From: [Mycobacterium] nativiensis
GTDB taxonomy: Bacteria; Actinomycetota; Actinomycetes; Mycobacteriales; Mycobacteriaceae
DNA length: 64,000 nucleotides
Direction of reading: 5' to 3'
Assembly (NCBI RefSeq): GCF_020172685.1
Contig: NZ_CP083986.1
Coordinates: forward strand, 2,910,294 to 2,974,293
The position numbers and the translations under genes were made by a program. The notes beneath the pieces were generated by a model that made no database searches, was not told where the DNA came from, and saw only the letters and a program-made list of their open reading frames with translations. Position 1 is the stretch's first letter. Each line of letters opens with the position of its first letter. Below, one piece after another: positions 10,095-22,082 of this stretch.

Positions 10095-10125
10095 TTTGCC
10101 ACAACGTCGGAATGTGGCAAATATC
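10095..10125. promoter_or_regulatory. 11-bp inverted repeat TATTTGCCACA-N9-TGTGGCAAATA
   Basis: A perfect inverted repeat with centre-to-centre spacing of 20 bp (two helical turns), immediately beside site C in the mimR-PPE gap. It could be an operator for a second regulator or part of the mimR promoter. A TACATT on the minus strand (10096-10091) could be its -10. Confidence 0.45.
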
Positions 10126-10138
10126 TCAGATTGAGACA
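10126..10138. promoter_or_regulatory. Operator-like palindrome TCTCA-GAT-TGAGA, site C
   Basis: The third copy of the TCTCA-N3-TGAGA palindrome. It lies in the divergent gap between mimR (start 10036) and the first PPE gene (start 10209), so it could act on mimR, on the PPE operon, or on both. Confidence 0.55.
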
Positions 10139-10208
10139 CCCCTTCCCCGAATCACAGCGTTGCATCTATCTGCACGTCGGTCTGCCTCGTTCAGACCCGA
10201 GTAGATAG

Positions 10209-11618
10209 GTGGTGACGATGGATTTTGGGGTGTTGCCTCCGGAAGTGAACTCCGGGCGGATGTATGTGGGACCGGGGTCGTCCCCGATGATGGCGGCCGC
10301 CGCAGCCTGGGACGGGCTGGCTGCGGAACTTAGCTCAGCAGCCGCCAACTATCAGGAGGTAATCGCAGAGCTGACCGGCCAGGCCTGGCAGGGCCCAACC
10401 GCCACGTCGATGGCCGCCGCGGCCGCACCCTACGTGCAGTGGATGGGCGCCACAGCCGCCCAAGCCGAACAGGCCGCCTCCCAGGCCCGAGCCGCCGCCG
10501 CCGCCTACGAAGCAGCATTCGCGGCCACCGTCCCACCACCGGTCATCGCCACCAACCGGACAACCCTGGCAACCCTGGTGGCCACCAACATTCTCGGGCA
10601 GAACCTGCCCGCGATCGCAGCCAACCAGGCCGAATACGGTGCCATGTGGGCCCAAGACGCCGCCGCCATGTACGGCTACGCAGCCGGCTCGGCAGCCGCC
10701 ACCACCCTCACACCCTTCAGCCCACCACCACAAAGCACCAACCCCACCGGCGACGCCAACCAAGCAGCCGCCGTCAGCCAAAGCGCCGGAACCTCCGCCG
10801 GGTCCACGGCCGCCTCCGCACTGGCGACACTGGCTGGGCCGGCAGCGGCACAGGGTGTGGTTCCTGCGCCCATACAGTCGCTGATCGACGGCTGGCTCAG
10901 TTTCACCGGCACGCCGCTGATCAGTTCCCTGAACCAACTGGTGGGAAGCGGTGGCCTGACCAGCACCCTGCTTGCGGCACCGATCTGGGACAGCTCCGCG
11001 ATGCAGTTCCTGCAGTTCATCGGAATGCTCAACGCAGCCGGAGTCAACGGAGGGGCATGGGGCAACGCAGCAGCCGCTGCAGCGTTGCCGGCCGCCGCTT
11101 TGTCCTCCGAGGTGTCCGGTGCCGGCCTGGGAACCACCTTGGCCGGATCGTCCGCGCCGATCTCGGCCAGCCTGGGGCAAGCCGCATCGATTCGGGGGCT
11201 CTCGGTGCCGCAGTCCTGGGCCGCCGCCCCGGCAGTCTCGGGAACGGCATCCCCCGCAATCCGACTTGCCTCAGCCACGGCAGTGCCCCATGCCGGCGCC
11301 ATGCCTGCCGCGATGGGTGCCCCGTTGATGAGCGGCATGCCCGCGGTCGCCGGGGCGGTCAACGCGTCACAGAGTGGCGAGACCCGCTCCCGCTACCTGC
11401 CTCGGATGACGGTCCTACCGACGACCGGCGAAAAGTCCGACACCCGCGTCGGCGACACGGACAAATGGGTCTCGGCGAACGAGGCCATTGCCGATGCCGC
11501 GAACAAGCTCACCGACCAAGAACTCCAGGAACGCGATGAGCTGCGCCAAGAGATCGCCGAGCTGGCGTTGGAGCGCGACGCGGTGGCCTTCCTGCTACGT
11601 GAGGTCAGCCGATCGTGA
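10209..11618 (+). CDS. PPE-SVP family protein, copy 1
   Basis: A 469-residue PPE protein, secreted through a type VII system together with a PE partner. It has the N-terminal PPE domain (LPPEVNSG; WxG as WQG near residue 60) over about 180 residues, a Gly/Ala/Ser-rich middle, the SVP-subgroup motif GLSVPQSW near residue 335, and a charged coiled-coil end. GTG 10209 is chosen because it aligns with the start of copy 3. A 6-bp hairpin (GGTCTG/CAGACC, 10179-10197) with an outer CTATCT/AGATAG pair lies directly before the start. The stop overlaps the GTG of the next PPE by 4 bp. Bases 10217-10789 are identical to 13044-13616. Confidence 0.93.
   Translation: MVTMDFGVLPPEVNSGRMYVGPGSSPMMAAAAAWDGLAAELSSAAANYQEVIAELTGQAWQGPTATSMAAAAAPYVQWMGATAAQAEQAASQARAAAAAYEAAFAATVPPPVIATNRTTLATLVATNILGQNLPAIAANQAEYGAMWAQDAAAMYGYAAGSAAATTLTPFSPPPQSTNPTGDANQAAAVSQSAGTSAGSTAASALATLAGPAAAQGVVPAPIQSLIDGWLSFTGTPLISSLNQLVGSGGLTSTLLAAPIWDSSAMQFLQFIGMLNAAGVNGGAWGNAAAAAALPAAALSSEVSGAGLGTTLAGSSAPISASLGQAASIRGLSVPQSWAAAPAVSGTASPAIRLASATAVPHAGAMPAAMGAPLMSGMPAVAGAVNASQSGETRSRYLPRMTVLPTTGEKSDTRVGDTDKWVSANEAIADAANKLTDQELQERDELRQEIAELALERDAVAFLLREVSRS
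10217..10789 (+). repeat. 573-bp direct repeat, copy in PPE 1
   Basis: It covers the whole PPE domain and is identical by eye to 13044-13616, offset 2827 bp. The identity begins one base before the ATG and stops abruptly after the SQSAG codons. Confidence 0.9.
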
Positions 11619-13039
11619 TCGGGGTCGACTACGCGTTGTTGCCGCCGGAGGTGAATTCCGGGTGGATGTATGCCGGGCCCGGTGCGGGGTCGCTGATGGC
11701 GGCCGCGGCGGCCTGGAGCGGGTTGGCCGCGGAATTGAGCGCGGCGACCGCCAACTACCAGGAGGTGGTCTCCGAGCTGGCCGGCGAAGCCTGGCAGGGC
11801 CCGGCCGCAACATCGATGGCTACCGCTGCCGCCCCGTTCGTGCACTGGATGGGAACGACGGCTGCCCAAGCTGAGCAGGCTGCCACCCAGGCCCGAGCGG
11901 CGGCGGCAGCCTACGAGGCAGCCTTTGCGGCGATGGTGCCACCTCCGGTGATCGCATCCAATCGGATGATGTTGGCCACCTTGATGTCCACCAACACCCT
12001 CGGGCAGAACACAGCGGCCATCGCAGCCAATCAGGCCGAATACGGCCAGATGTGGGCGCAGGACGCAGCGGCGATGTACAGCTACGCGAGCGCCTCGGCG
12101 GCCGCGACCACACTGACGCCGTTCAGCCCACCTCCGCAGAGCAGCAACCCGGCCGGAGAGGCCAACCAGGCGGCCGCCGTCAGCCAAGCCGGTACCACGG
12201 CGGGATCGTCAGCCGCCTCTGCGCTGCAGAACCTGGCCGGCCCGGCAGCAACGCAAGGCGCCGTGCCCGGACCCATCCAGTCGCTGATCGACAGCTGGCT
12301 GGGGTTCACCGGCACCCCGCTGATCAGCTCCGCCAACCAGCTCGCGGGCAGTTTCGGGTTGTCGATGGTCAACTACGGCGCGGGCCCGTTCAACAGTTCT
12401 GCCTTCCAGATGCTCGAGCTGTCCGGGATGCTCGGTGCCGGCGGCGCCAACGGCACCGCCGCGGGTCAGGCAGCGGCCGCGGCGGCGTTACCGGCCGCCG
12501 CACTTTCCTCCCAGGTGTCCGGCGCCGGCACGGGAGCCACAGCCACCCTGGCCGGATCCTCCGGCCCGGTTTCGGCCAGTCTGGGGCAGGCCCCGACGCT
12601 TCGTGGACTCTCGGTGCCCCATTCCTGGGCCACCGCCTCCACCGTCGTGGCGGCGAATTCGCCGGCGGCGCTGTACTCCGCCGCGGCCCTGCCGAGTGCG
12701 GATCTGAGCGGGGCGCCGGCGGCGACGGCAATGCGAGCCGGCGGCCACCTGGGCGACCGGCCACTGATAGCCGGTGTGGTGAACACACCGAAGAAGGGCG
12801 GTCCCAAGTCCCGCTTCAAAACACGGGCGCGAGCAGCTGCTCCGGTAGCCGGCAAGTCCGGTGCATATCAAGGGACGACCGACCGTTGGGTGCAGCCGAG
12901 TCCACGTACCGCGGCTGTCACCAGCTCACTGAGCAGCCATGAGCGCCGCGAACTGGAGGGGTTGCGCAGCGCCGTCGGGGATTTGACCAAGGAGCGCGAT
13001 GCGGCAGCACGCCTGATCAGAAAGGAATTTAGGGCATGA
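11615..13039 (+). CDS. PPE-SVP family protein, copy 2
   Basis: A 474-residue PPE protein with the same layout as its neighbours ([19 protein letters not shown] near 338, charged coiled-coil end), but differing from them throughout at the DNA level. The start GTG 11615 overlaps the upstream stop (GTGA) and the stop overlaps the next ATG (ATGA), so the three PPE genes are probably translationally coupled. It is an ESX-5-type substrate by family; the function is not known. Confidence 0.92.
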   Translation: MIGVDYALLPPEVNSGWMYAGPGAGSLMAAAAAWSGLAAELSAATANYQEVVSELAGEAWQGPAATSMATAAAPFVHWMGTTAAQAEQAATQARAAAAAYEAAFAAMVPPPVIASNRMMLATLMSTNTLGQNTAAIAANQAEYGQMWAQDAAAMYSYASASAAATTLTPFSPPPQSSNPAGEANQAAAVSQAGTTAGSSAASALQNLAGPAATQGAVPGPIQSLIDSWLGFTGTPLISSANQLAGSFGLSMVNYGAGPFNSSAFQMLELSGMLGAGGANGTAAGQAAAAAALPAAALSSQVSGAGTGATATLAGSSGPVSASLGQAPTLRGLSVPHSWATASTVVAANSPAALYSAAALPSADLSGAPAATAMRAGGHLGDRPLIAGVVNTPKKGGPKSRFKTRARAAAPVAGKSGAYQGTTDRWVQPSPRTAAVTSSLSSHERRELEGLRSAVGDLTKERDAAARLIRKEFRA

Positions 13040-14388
13040 GCCTGATGGATTTTGGGGTGTTGCCTCCGGAAGTGAACTCCGGGCGGATGTATGTGGGACC
13101 GGGGTCGTCCCCGATGATGGCGGCCGCCGCAGCCTGGGACGGGCTGGCTGCGGAACTTAGCTCAGCAGCCGCCAACTATCAGGAGGTAATCGCAGAGCTG
13201 ACCGGCCAGGCCTGGCAGGGCCCAACCGCCACGTCGATGGCCGCCGCGGCCGCACCCTACGTGCAGTGGATGGGCGCCACAGCCGCCCAAGCCGAACAGG
13301 CCGCCTCCCAGGCCCGAGCCGCCGCCGCCGCCTACGAAGCAGCATTCGCGGCCACCGTCCCACCACCGGTCATCGCCACCAACCGGACAACCCTGGCAAC
13401 CCTGGTGGCCACCAACATTCTCGGGCAGAACCTGCCCGCGATCGCAGCCAACCAGGCCGAATACGGTGCCATGTGGGCCCAAGACGCCGCCGCCATGTAC
13501 GGCTACGCAGCCGGCTCGGCAGCCGCCACCACCCTCACACCCTTCAGCCCACCACCACAAAGCACCAACCCCACCGGCGACGCCAACCAAGCAGCCGCCG
13601 TCAGCCAAAGCGCCGGTCAGGCGGCGGGCAATTCGGCTCAGAGCATCTGGGACCAGATCTTGAACTTCAACCTGGCGGATACACAGCTCGGCAAGGACTT
13701 CCTGGCGTTGAACGGGTCGTTTTCAGGGGCACAGGCTGTTATCGGCGGACTCGGCTATACCGCTTCCGGCTCCATGTTCACCATCGTTCCCGGCGTGAAC
13801 GCGGCCATCACGGCGTCCTCGGCCATGACATCGGCAATGTCGGCGGCCGGTGCGGTTCCAGTGAGCGCGGTGACCACGCTTCCCGAAATGGGAGCGACGG
13901 GAGCGCGTCTGGTGGGATCGTCGGCTAGCCCTGCCCTGGCGGGCCTGGGCCGGGCGGGTGCCGTCGGCGGGCTCACCGTGCCGCCGAGCTGGACCACAGC
14001 GGCCTCACCGCTGGCGACGGCGTCGGCCAACGTTCGGCTGGCTTCGGTGGCGGCACCCATTGCCGGTCTTGGTGGCATTCCCGCTGCCCCAGGAGGATTC
14101 ATGGGCGGGATGCCCATGCTCGCCGGCGCGGTCAACGCGCCGCGCAGCGGCGAATCCGGGTCCCGATCCGGCCCACGACTCAAGGTGCTCCCAGAAGGGG
14201 TTGGGCAGGCCGCCGAGGAACCATCGAACCGCTGGGCAGCGGCGCCTCAACCCGCTGCGAGCACCGCAACCAGGTTCACCGAGCGCGACGAGCTCAAAGA
14301 GCTTCGCAAGGTGGCTGCCGACTTGGTCAAGGAACGCGACATACTGCACCGCTCGGCGGTCGCGCTACTCAAAGACGTCTCGAACTAG
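13036..14388 (+). CDS. PPE-SVP family protein, copy 3
   Basis: A 450-residue PPE protein whose first 190 residues after the start (from MDFGVL) are identical to copy 1 at the DNA level. After the repeat ends at 13616 the middle region is unrelated to copy 1. The SVP-type motif here reads GLTVPPSW, and a charged coiled coil closes the protein. ATG 13036 overlaps the upstream stop. A PE gene follows 150 bp later and may be the secretion partner of this or another of the three PPEs. Confidence 0.92.
   Translation: MSLMDFGVLPPEVNSGRMYVGPGSSPMMAAAAAWDGLAAELSSAAANYQEVIAELTGQAWQGPTATSMAAAAAPYVQWMGATAAQAEQAASQARAAAAAYEAAFAATVPPPVIATNRTTLATLVATNILGQNLPAIAANQAEYGAMWAQDAAAMYGYAAGSAAATTLTPFSPPPQSTNPTGDANQAAAVSQSAGQAAGNSAQSIWDQILNFNLADTQLGKDFLALNGSFSGAQAVIGGLGYTASGSMFTIVPGVNAAITASSAMTSAMSAAGAVPVSAVTTLPEMGATGARLVGSSASPALAGLGRAGAVGGLTVPPSWTTAASPLATASANVRLASVAAPIAGLGGIPAAPGGFMGGMPMLAGAVNAPRSGESGSRSGPRLKVLPEGVGQAAEEPSNRWAAAPQPAASTATRFTERDELKELRKVAADLVKERDILHRSAVALLKDVSN
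13044..13616 (+). repeat. 573-bp direct repeat, copy in PPE 3
   Basis: Partner of the repeat at 10217-10789. Complete identity including third codon positions indicates recent duplication or gene conversion. Confidence 0.9.
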
Positions 14389-14538
14389 GGGCCATCGTGA
14401 TGCCAGCCCGAAACACCAAGGAGCCGCAGTGAACCCGCCCCTGCGTGCGGGCATCCCGGCCCGTCCGCCTCCGAGTCGCTCGGCCACCCAGGTGTTGCGC
14501 AACAAGCCAGAAGAACCAATCAAGAGAGGGGAAACCAC

Positions 14539-14838
14539 ATGTCATTCGTGACGACACAGCCGGAGGATCTCAACTTCGCCGCCGGCCGCCTGATGGGCAT
14601 CGGTACCTCGGTCAACGCCGAGAACGCGGGTGCTGCCGGTCCGACCACCGGGGTGATTCCCGCTGCCGGAGACCAGGTGTCGGCGCTTACCGCTGCGCAG
14701 TTCGCCGCGCACGCGAAGGTCTACCAAACCGTCAGTGCACAGGCCAAGGCGATACACGACCAGTTCGTCCACATGTTGACGACCAGTGCCGGATCGTACG
14801 AACTCACCGAGGCGGCCAACGCCGCGTCAGCTGGTTAA
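14539..14838 (+). CDS. PE family protein
   Basis: A 99-residue PE protein consisting of the PE domain only: SFVTTQPEDL at the start, and the type VII secretion motif YxxxE as YELTE shortly before the AANAASAG end. PE proteins form a helical hairpin dimer with a PPE. ATG 14539 has AGAGGGG at 14524-14530. It is unusual in lying after, not before, its PPE genes; the esxK-like/esxL-like pair follows. Confidence 0.92.
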   Translation: MSFVTTQPEDLNFAAGRLMGIGTSVNAENAGAAGPTTGVIPAAGDQVSALTAAQFAAHAKVYQTVSAQAKAIHDQFVHMLTTSAGSYELTEAANAASAG

Positions 14839-14949
14839 AGGGGGCGCCATTCGGATCAATCTCCGTCCAGCCGACTGCCTCGTGCATGACTGCACCGCCC
14901 GGCGCAGGGACTTGGATTCACCACTCACCAATGAACAGGAGCTAGAAAT

Positions 14950-15246
14950 ATGACTACGCGTTTTATGACTGACCCGGACGCGATGCGTGCGATGGCGGGC
15001 CGTTTCGACACCCACGCCCAGACCGTGGAGGACGAGGCCCGACGCATGTGGGCGTCCTCGACCAACATCTCCGGCGCGGGCTGGGGCGGTCTGGCCGAAC
15101 GCACCTCGATGGACACCATGGGCCAGATGCAGACCGCGTTCCGCAACATCGTCACGATGCTGCACGGGGTGCGCGACGGCCTGATCCGCGACGCCAACCA
15201 CTACGAGACCCAGGAAGCTGCCTCCCAGCAGATCCTGGGCAGCTAA
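14950..15246 (+). CDS. WXG100 protein, EsxK/EsxP/EsxW (ESX-5 CFP-10-like) family
   Basis: A 98-residue Esx protein with the WxG turn as GWGG near residue 40 and the C-terminal secretion motif YxxxE (YETQE), ending in QILGS like the QILSS subfamily of M. tuberculosis. It forms a 1:1 dimer with the downstream EsxL-like protein for ESX-5 export. ATG 14950 follows an AGGAG at 14936-14941. It is nearly identical to the copy at 37702-38001. Confidence 0.94.
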   Translation: MTTRFMTDPDAMRAMAGRFDTHAQTVEDEARRMWASSTNISGAGWGGLAERTSMDTMGQMQTAFRNIVTMLHGVRDGLIRDANHYETQEAASQQILGS

Positions 15247-15265
15247 CAGAAAAGGAAATCGAGCT

Positions 15266-15550
15266 ATGTCGATCAACTACCAGTTCGGTGACGTCAACGC
15301 CCACGGCGCCCTCATCCGCGCCCAGGCCGCCTCGTTGGAGGCCGAGCACCAGGCGATCGTGCACGACGTGCTCGCCGCCGGTGACTTCTGGGGCGGTTCG
15401 GGTTCGGTGGCGTGCCAGGAGTTCGTGACCCAGCTCGGTCGCAACTTCGCGGTGATCTACGAGCAGGCCAACGCTCACGGTCAGAAGGTGCAGACGGCCG
15501 GCAACAACATGGCCAACACCGACGCCTCCGTCGGCTCCAGCTGGGCCTGA
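15266..15550 (+). CDS. WXG100 protein, EsxL/EsxN/EsxO (Mtb9.9-like) family
   Basis: A 94-residue Esx protein (INYQFGDVNAHG, then FWGGSGS) of the ESX-5 EsxN family. It differs from the copy at 37398-37682 by a single residue (Thr against Ser in EFVTQ/EFVSQ), while about 7% of bases differ, mostly at third positions. It partners the EsxK-like protein 19 bp upstream. Confidence 0.94.
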   Translation: MSINYQFGDVNAHGALIRAQAASLEAEHQAIVHDVLAAGDFWGGSGSVACQEFVTQLGRNFAVIYEQANAHGQKVQTAGNNMANTDASVGSSWA

Positions 15551-15567
15551 CCGAAGCACCGGTTAAA

Positions 15568-15605
15568 CGAGAACCGGCGCAGCCCATGGGCTGCGCCGGT
15601 TCTCG
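15568..15605. terminator. Bidirectional terminator between esxL-like gene and nusB
   Basis: A perfect 19-bp palindrome (15568-15586 with 15587-15605) between convergent genes. Its core, AGAACCGGCGCAGCC, is the same as in the terminator at 37343-37380 beside the second esx pair, so the duplicated unit includes the terminator. Confidence 0.8.
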
Positions 15606-15615
15606 CGTTACGCGG

Positions 15616-16173
15616 CTACGACTCGTCCTCGTCCGCGTCCTCGAAGGGCGCGTCGGACTCCAGCGGCTGTACCGCCTCGCGGACCGCCTGCGATGCCGCC
15701 CGCAGTTGCGGCGTCACCAACATCACCTGACCCAGCACGCCGTTGACGAAGCCCGGCGACTCGTCGGTGGACAGCTCCTTGGCCAGCTTCACCGCCTCGT
15801 CGACGGCGACCGGCTCCGGCACGTCCTCGGCGTGCAGCAGCTCCCAGATCGCCACCCGCAGGATGGCCCGGTCGACCGCCGGCAGGCGCTCCAGCTTCCA
15901 GCCCTGTAGATGCGACGTGATCAGGTCGTCTATATGGGCGCCGTGGGCGGCTACCCCATTGGCCACCGTGACGGTGTACGGGTGCAGCGGCGCCACGTCC
16001 GGCTGCTCGGCGGCCAGCTCGGCCCGCATCTGGGCGCCCTGGGCCGGGGTCAGCCCCCGGGCCTCCGCCTCGAACAGCAGGTCGACCGCGCGTTTGCGGG
16101 CCAAATGACGCCCTTTAACGGCACGCGCTGCACGTGCGGGCGGCGCCCATTCAACATCCCCACCAGCGGGCAT
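15616..16173 (-). CDS. nusB: Transcription antitermination factor NusB
   Basis: A 185-residue all-helical NusB that binds boxA RNA with NusE to prevent termination in rRNA operons. [20 protein letters not shown] and the C-terminal [26 protein letters not shown] are the diagnostic segments. An acidic tail (DEDES) closes it. ATG 16173 lies 2 bp after the efp stop, and V19 is a GTT codon and so cannot be the start. Last gene of the pepQ-efp-nusB unit. Confidence 0.95.
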   Translation of the reverse strand: MPAGGDVEWAPPARAARAVKGRHLARKRAVDLLFEAEARGLTPAQGAQMRAELAAEQPDVAPLHPYTVTVANGVAAHGAHIDDLITSHLQGWKLERLPAVDRAILRVAIWELLHAEDVPEPVAVDEAVKLAKELSTDESPGFVNGVLGQVMLVTPQLRAASQAVREAVQPLESDAPFEDADEDES

Positions 16174-16175
16174 GA

Positions 16176-16739
16176 TCAGGAGTTGACCCGTCCCAGGTAG
16201 CCGCCGTCGCGGGTGTCGACCTTCAGCCTGTCACCGGTGTTGATGAACAGCGGCACGTTGATCTGAGCGCCGGTCTCCATGGTGGCCGGTTTGGTGCCCG
16301 CACTGGACCGGTCGCCCTGCAGGCCCGGCTCGGTGTGGGTGACCTCGAGCTCGACGCTGACCGGCAGCTCCAGGTACAGCGGCACACCGTTGTGGAAGGC
16401 GATCTGCACCAGCATGCTCTCCAGCAGGAAGTTCGCCGCGTCGCCGACCAGCGATTCGGGCAGCGGGTGCTGCTCGTAGTCCTCGCTGTCCATGAACACG
16501 AAGTCGTTGCCGTCGCGGTACAGATAGGTGGCGTCACGGCGGTCCACGGTGGCGGTCTCCACCTTCACGCCGGCGTTGTAGGTCTTGTCGACAACCTTGC
16601 CCGACACCACGTTCTTGAGCTTGGTGCGCACGAAGGCCGGGCCCTTGCCCGGTTTGACGTGCTGGAACTCGGTGATCTGCCACAGCTGGCCCTCGATCAC
16701 CAGTACCAGCCCGTTTTTGAAGTCAGCGGTTGAAGCCAC
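16176..16739 (-). CDS. efp: Translation elongation factor P
   Basis: A 187-residue EF-P that frees ribosomes stalled at polyproline. All three beta-barrel domains are present, with the tip loop KPGKGPAF near residues 29-36 carrying the conserved Lys. The GTG start (16739) has AGGAGA upstream, overlapping the pepQ stop region. The Pro-rich SecD and PPE products encoded nearby would be plausible clients (inference). Confidence 0.96.
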   Translation of the reverse strand: MASTADFKNGLVLVIEGQLWQITEFQHVKPGKGPAFVRTKLKNVVSGKVVDKTYNAGVKVETATVDRRDATYLYRDGNDFVFMDSEDYEQHPLPESLVGDAANFLLESMLVQIAFHNGVPLYLELPVSVELEVTHTEPGLQGDRSSAGTKPATMETGAQINVPLFINTGDRLKVDTRDGGYLGRVNS

Positions 16740-16754
16740 GGTCGTTCACGTCTC

Positions 16755-17858
16755 CTAGAGGATGGTCAGTTCCTTGGGGAACCGAGTCAGCAAGTCCGGG
16801 GCCTGCCCGGCAGTATCAGCGACCACAAGCGTGTCCTCGATTCGGACGCCGCCACGATCGGCCAGATAGACGCCAGGCTCAACAGTCACCACAGCACCGG
16901 CAAGTAGTGTACCGTCGGCCGCCGCGTTGATTCCCGGCGCTTCGTGGATCCGCAGGCCCACCCCATGACCCAGCCCGTGTCCGAAGGTCTCCCCGTACCC
17001 GGCGTCGGCGATCACCGTGCGCGCGGCGGCGTCGACGTCACGCAATCCGGCACCGGGTTGCAGGGCCTCGCAGCCGGCACGCTGCGCCGCAGCGACCACC
17101 TGGTAGATCTCGCGCTGCCAGTCGGCAGCGGGCCCCAGCACGAAGGTGCGGGTCATGTCGGAGTGATAGCCGGCCACCAGTGCACCGAAGTCGATCTTGA
17201 CGAAATCACCGGCGGCCAGCACTGCGTCGGTAGGCCGGTGATGTGGGATCGCCGAGTTCGGGCCCGCCGCCACGATCGTCTCGAATGACTCGGCGTCGGC
17301 ACCGTGGTCGAGCATCAGGGCCTCCAGTTCCCGGCGGACCTCACGTTCGGTGCGGCCCGGCCGCAGGCCGCCGTGCGCCACCAGGTCGCTCAGCGCGGCG
17401 TCGGCGGCTTCGCAGGCCAGTCGCAGCAGGGCAACCTCCCCGGCGTCCTTGACCTCACGCAGGGCCTCTACCGCGCCCGAGGCGCGCACCAACTCGGTGC
17501 CGTCGGCCGCAGCGGCGTACAACGTGTCGAATCCGTCCACGGTGACCACGTGGCCCTCGAATCCCAGCCGGCGTGTTCCGGCCGCCTGCCCAACGAAAGC
17601 GCGTGCGACAAGATGCCTCGCCCCGGCACGCTCGATCGCAACCCGCAGGTCAGGGGCCTGCCGGGCAGCCTGCGTGCGGTATCGGCCGTCGGTTGCCAGC
17701 ACAGCGGGGCGGTCGTCGGCGTACACCAGCAGGGCACCGGCCGACCCGGTGAATCCGGACAGATAGCGCACGTTGACCAGATCTGTGACCAGCATCGCTT
17801 CCAGGCCGGCGGCACCGATGGCGGCGCCCAGACGCGCCCTACGGGAGCAATGTGTCAC
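16755..17858 (-). CDS. pepQ: Xaa-Pro aminopeptidase (M24B)
   Basis: A 367-residue cytoplasmic creatinase-fold metallopeptidase that removes residues before proline. The metal-ligand segments are visible: KIDFGALVAGYHSDMTRTF, GHGLGHGVGLRIHE and TVEPGVYL. The GTG start 17858 is 33 bp from the divergent membrane-protein gene, and a small GTCAC/GTGAC inverted repeat lies in that gap. First gene of the pepQ-efp-nusB unit. Confidence 0.93.
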   Translation of the reverse strand: MTHCSRRARLGAAIGAAGLEAMLVTDLVNVRYLSGFTGSAGALLVYADDRPAVLATDGRYRTQAARQAPDLRVAIERAGARHLVARAFVGQAAGTRRLGFEGHVVTVDGFDTLYAAAADGTELVRASGAVEALREVKDAGEVALLRLACEAADAALSDLVAHGGLRPGRTEREVRRELEALMLDHGADAESFETIVAAGPNSAIPHHRPTDAVLAAGDFVKIDFGALVAGYHSDMTRTFVLGPAADWQREIYQVVAAAQRAGCEALQPGAGLRDVDAAARTVIADAGYGETFGHGLGHGVGLRIHEAPGINAAADGTLLAGAVVTVEPGVYLADRGGVRIEDTLVVADTAGQAPDLLTRFPKELTIL

Positions 17859-17891
17859 GCGGTGTGACGGTACTCGCTACGCTGTGGCCCC

Positions 17892-18572
17892 ATGAGCAAG
17901 TGGTTTCTTCGCGGGTTGGTGTTCGCTGCGCTGATGGTTGTCGTCCGCCTGATCCAAGGTGTGCTGATCAACGCGTTCGAGGCACAGGCGGGCCTGATCA
18001 GCTTGGCGCTGGTGGTGCTGTTCGTGGTTCCGGTGCTGTTGTGGGGTATGTCCGACGGCCGCGCCGACGCCACCGCCAACCCCGACCCGGACCGGCGCGA
18101 CGACCTGGCCATGACCTGGCTGGGTGCCGGGCTGATCGCCGGGCTGCTGAGCGGCCTGGTGTGCTGGATCATCGCTCTGGTCGACAAGGCGCTCTACGTC
18201 AGCACGTTCTTCAATGAGCTGACCAGTTTCGCGGCCTTCACCGCGCTGTTGGTGTTCGTGCCCGCCGTGGCCGCGGTGTCGCTCGGACGCCGTCGCGTCG
18301 ACCGGAACCGCGCCAAGATGCCGCAACACCACCACGGTCTGGCCGCCCAGGGCGAGGCTGCGCCCGCAACCGATGTGTTCGCCACGGTGGGTGCCGCTCC
18401 GCTGGCCTCCGAGGGCGTGGCGGCCCAGACCGAGGCTGTCACCACCGACGCCGGTGCGACGCTGGCCGACGCCGGCGCGGGCTTCACCACCGAGGAGATC
18501 CCGGCCGACACCGAGGCGACCACCGAGATTCCCGCGGTCGACGAAGGCGGCTCGGAGACCCAGGGCAACTGA
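17892..18572 (+). CDS. Four-helix membrane protein (B-4DMT type), Rv2536-like
   Basis: A 226-residue protein with four hydrophobic helices in the first 140 residues (roughly 6-24, 34-52, 78-98, 112-130) and an acidic, Ala/Thr/Glu-rich cytoplasmic tail. The position between pepQ and aroQ matches Rv2536 of M. tuberculosis. A -10-like TACGCT at 17878-17883 would start the transcript at or next to the ATG, suggesting a leaderless mRNA. The transporter assignment is by family resemblance only. Confidence 0.8.
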   Translation: MSKWFLRGLVFAALMVVVRLIQGVLINAFEAQAGLISLALVVLFVVPVLLWGMSDGRADATANPDPDRRDDLAMTWLGAGLIAGLLSGLVCWIIALVDKALYVSTFFNELTSFAAFTALLVFVPAVAAVSLGRRRVDRNRAKMPQHHHGLAAQGEAAPATDVFATVGAAPLASEGVAAQTEAVTTDAGATLADAGAGFTTEEIPADTEATTEIPAVDEGGSETQGN

Positions 18573-18578
18573 GTCGGC

Positions 18579-20739
<2,161 letters not shown>

Positions 20740-20742
20740 GGC

Positions 20743-21969
20743 CTACCCCGATGCCCGGGCCTGGTCGTCCACCGGCCCGCGGTCAGCCACCGAACGCAGG
20801 TACGAGTCGATGTTGCGCCGGGTTTCGGTCAGCGAGTCCCCGCCGAACTTGGCCAGCGCGGCACGCGCCACCACCAACGCCACCATGGCCTCGGCCACCA
20901 CGCCGGCGGCAGGCACCGCACACACGTCGGAGCGCTGATGGATCGCGACGGCTTCCTGGCCGGTCGCCATGTCGACGGTGGCCAGTGCCCGGGGAACGGT
21001 GGAGATGGGCTTCATCGCCGCCCGCACCCGCAGCGGCTGGCCGTTGGTCATCCCACCCTCCAGGCCGCCGGCCCGGTTGGTGGAGCGCACTACGCCGTCG
21101 GGGCCGGGGTACATCTCGTCGTGGGCCGCGCTGCCGCGCCGGCGAGCGGTGGTGAAGCCGTCACCGATCTCGACGCCCTTGATCGCCTGGATGCCCATGA
21201 TCGCGGCGGCCAATTGACTGTCCAGCCGGTCATCACCGCTGATGAACGATCCCAGACCGATCGGCAGGCCGGAGACGACCACTTCCACCACACCGCCCAG
21301 GGTGTCGCCGTCGGCCTTGGCCGCCTCGATCTCGGCGATCATCGATTCCTGGGTGCCGGTGTCGAAGGCGCGCACCGGGCTGGCGTCGATTCCGGGCAGG
21401 TCCTCGGGCTGCGGCACCGGACCGTCGTAGGGGTCGGAGGCTCCGATCGAGATCACGTGGGAGATCACCTGCACGCCCAGCGCCTGGTCAAGAAAAGCCC
21501 GCGCAATCGTGCCGGCGGTGACCCGGGCGGCCGTCTCGCGCGCGCTGGCCCGTTCCAGCACCGGCCGAGCGTCGTCGAAACCGTACTTGAGCATGCCGGC
21601 GTAGTCGGCGTGGCCGGGCCGCGGGCGGGTCAGCGGCGCGTTACGGGCCCCGCCGTCGCTTTCGAGGACGGCCGGATCCACCGGATCGGTGGACATCACG
21701 GTCTCCCACTTGGGCCATTCGGTGTTGCCGATCTCGACCGCGATCGGGCCGCCCAGGGTCAGGCCGTGGCGCACGCCGGACAGCACCGTGACCGCGTCGG
21801 CCTCGAACTTCATCCGGGCGCCGCGACCGTAACCCAGACGGCGACGGGCCAGCTGGGCCGCGATGTCATCCGAGGTGACGGCCACTCCGGCGACCATGCC
21901 CTCGACCATGGCGACCAGCGCACGACCATGTGATTCCCCGGCGGTTATCCAACGCAACACGTGTCCCAT
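20743..21969 (-). CDS. aroC: Chorismate synthase
   Basis: A 408-residue FMN-dependent enzyme catalysing the last common step of aromatic synthesis. Signatures include [27 protein letters not shown] and [15 protein letters not shown] motifs (here [12 protein letters not shown]). The start is ATG 21969; GTG four codons later would also give a normal N-terminus. First gene of the aroC-aroK-aroB-aroQ operon. Confidence 0.96.
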   Translation of the reverse strand: MGHVLRWITAGESHGRALVAMVEGMVAGVAVTSDDIAAQLARRRLGYGRGARMKFEADAVTVLSGVRHGLTLGGPIAVEIGNTEWPKWETVMSTDPVDPAVLESDGGARNAPLTRPRPGHADYAGMLKYGFDDARPVLERASARETAARVTAGTIARAFLDQALGVQVISHVISIGASDPYDGPVPQPEDLPGIDASPVRAFDTGTQESMIAEIEAAKADGDTLGGVVEVVVSGLPIGLGSFISGDDRLDSQLAAAIMGIQAIKGVEIGDGFTTARRRGSAAHDEMYPGPDGVVRSTNRAGGLEGGMTNGQPLRVRAAMKPISTVPRALATVDMATGQEAVAIHQRSDVCAVPAAGVVAEAMVALVVARAALAKFGGDSLTETRRNIDSYLRSVADRGPVDDQARASG

Positions 21970-22082
21970 CTTCCCATGCCGGTCTCGGTCACCCGGGCTT
22001 GGAGGACTTTACGGCTGCACATACAGGCGGCTCAGTGTGGCAACAACCGGGAATCGATCCGGCCCGTCACCCCAGCAGGGGT

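Noticed and set aside
10081..10140. Sigma-54 (-24/-12) promoter for the mim genes because the regulator is NtrC-like
   Set aside because: No TGGCAC-N5-TTGC-type element was found, the regulator lacks GAFTGA, and mycobacteria have no sigma-54.
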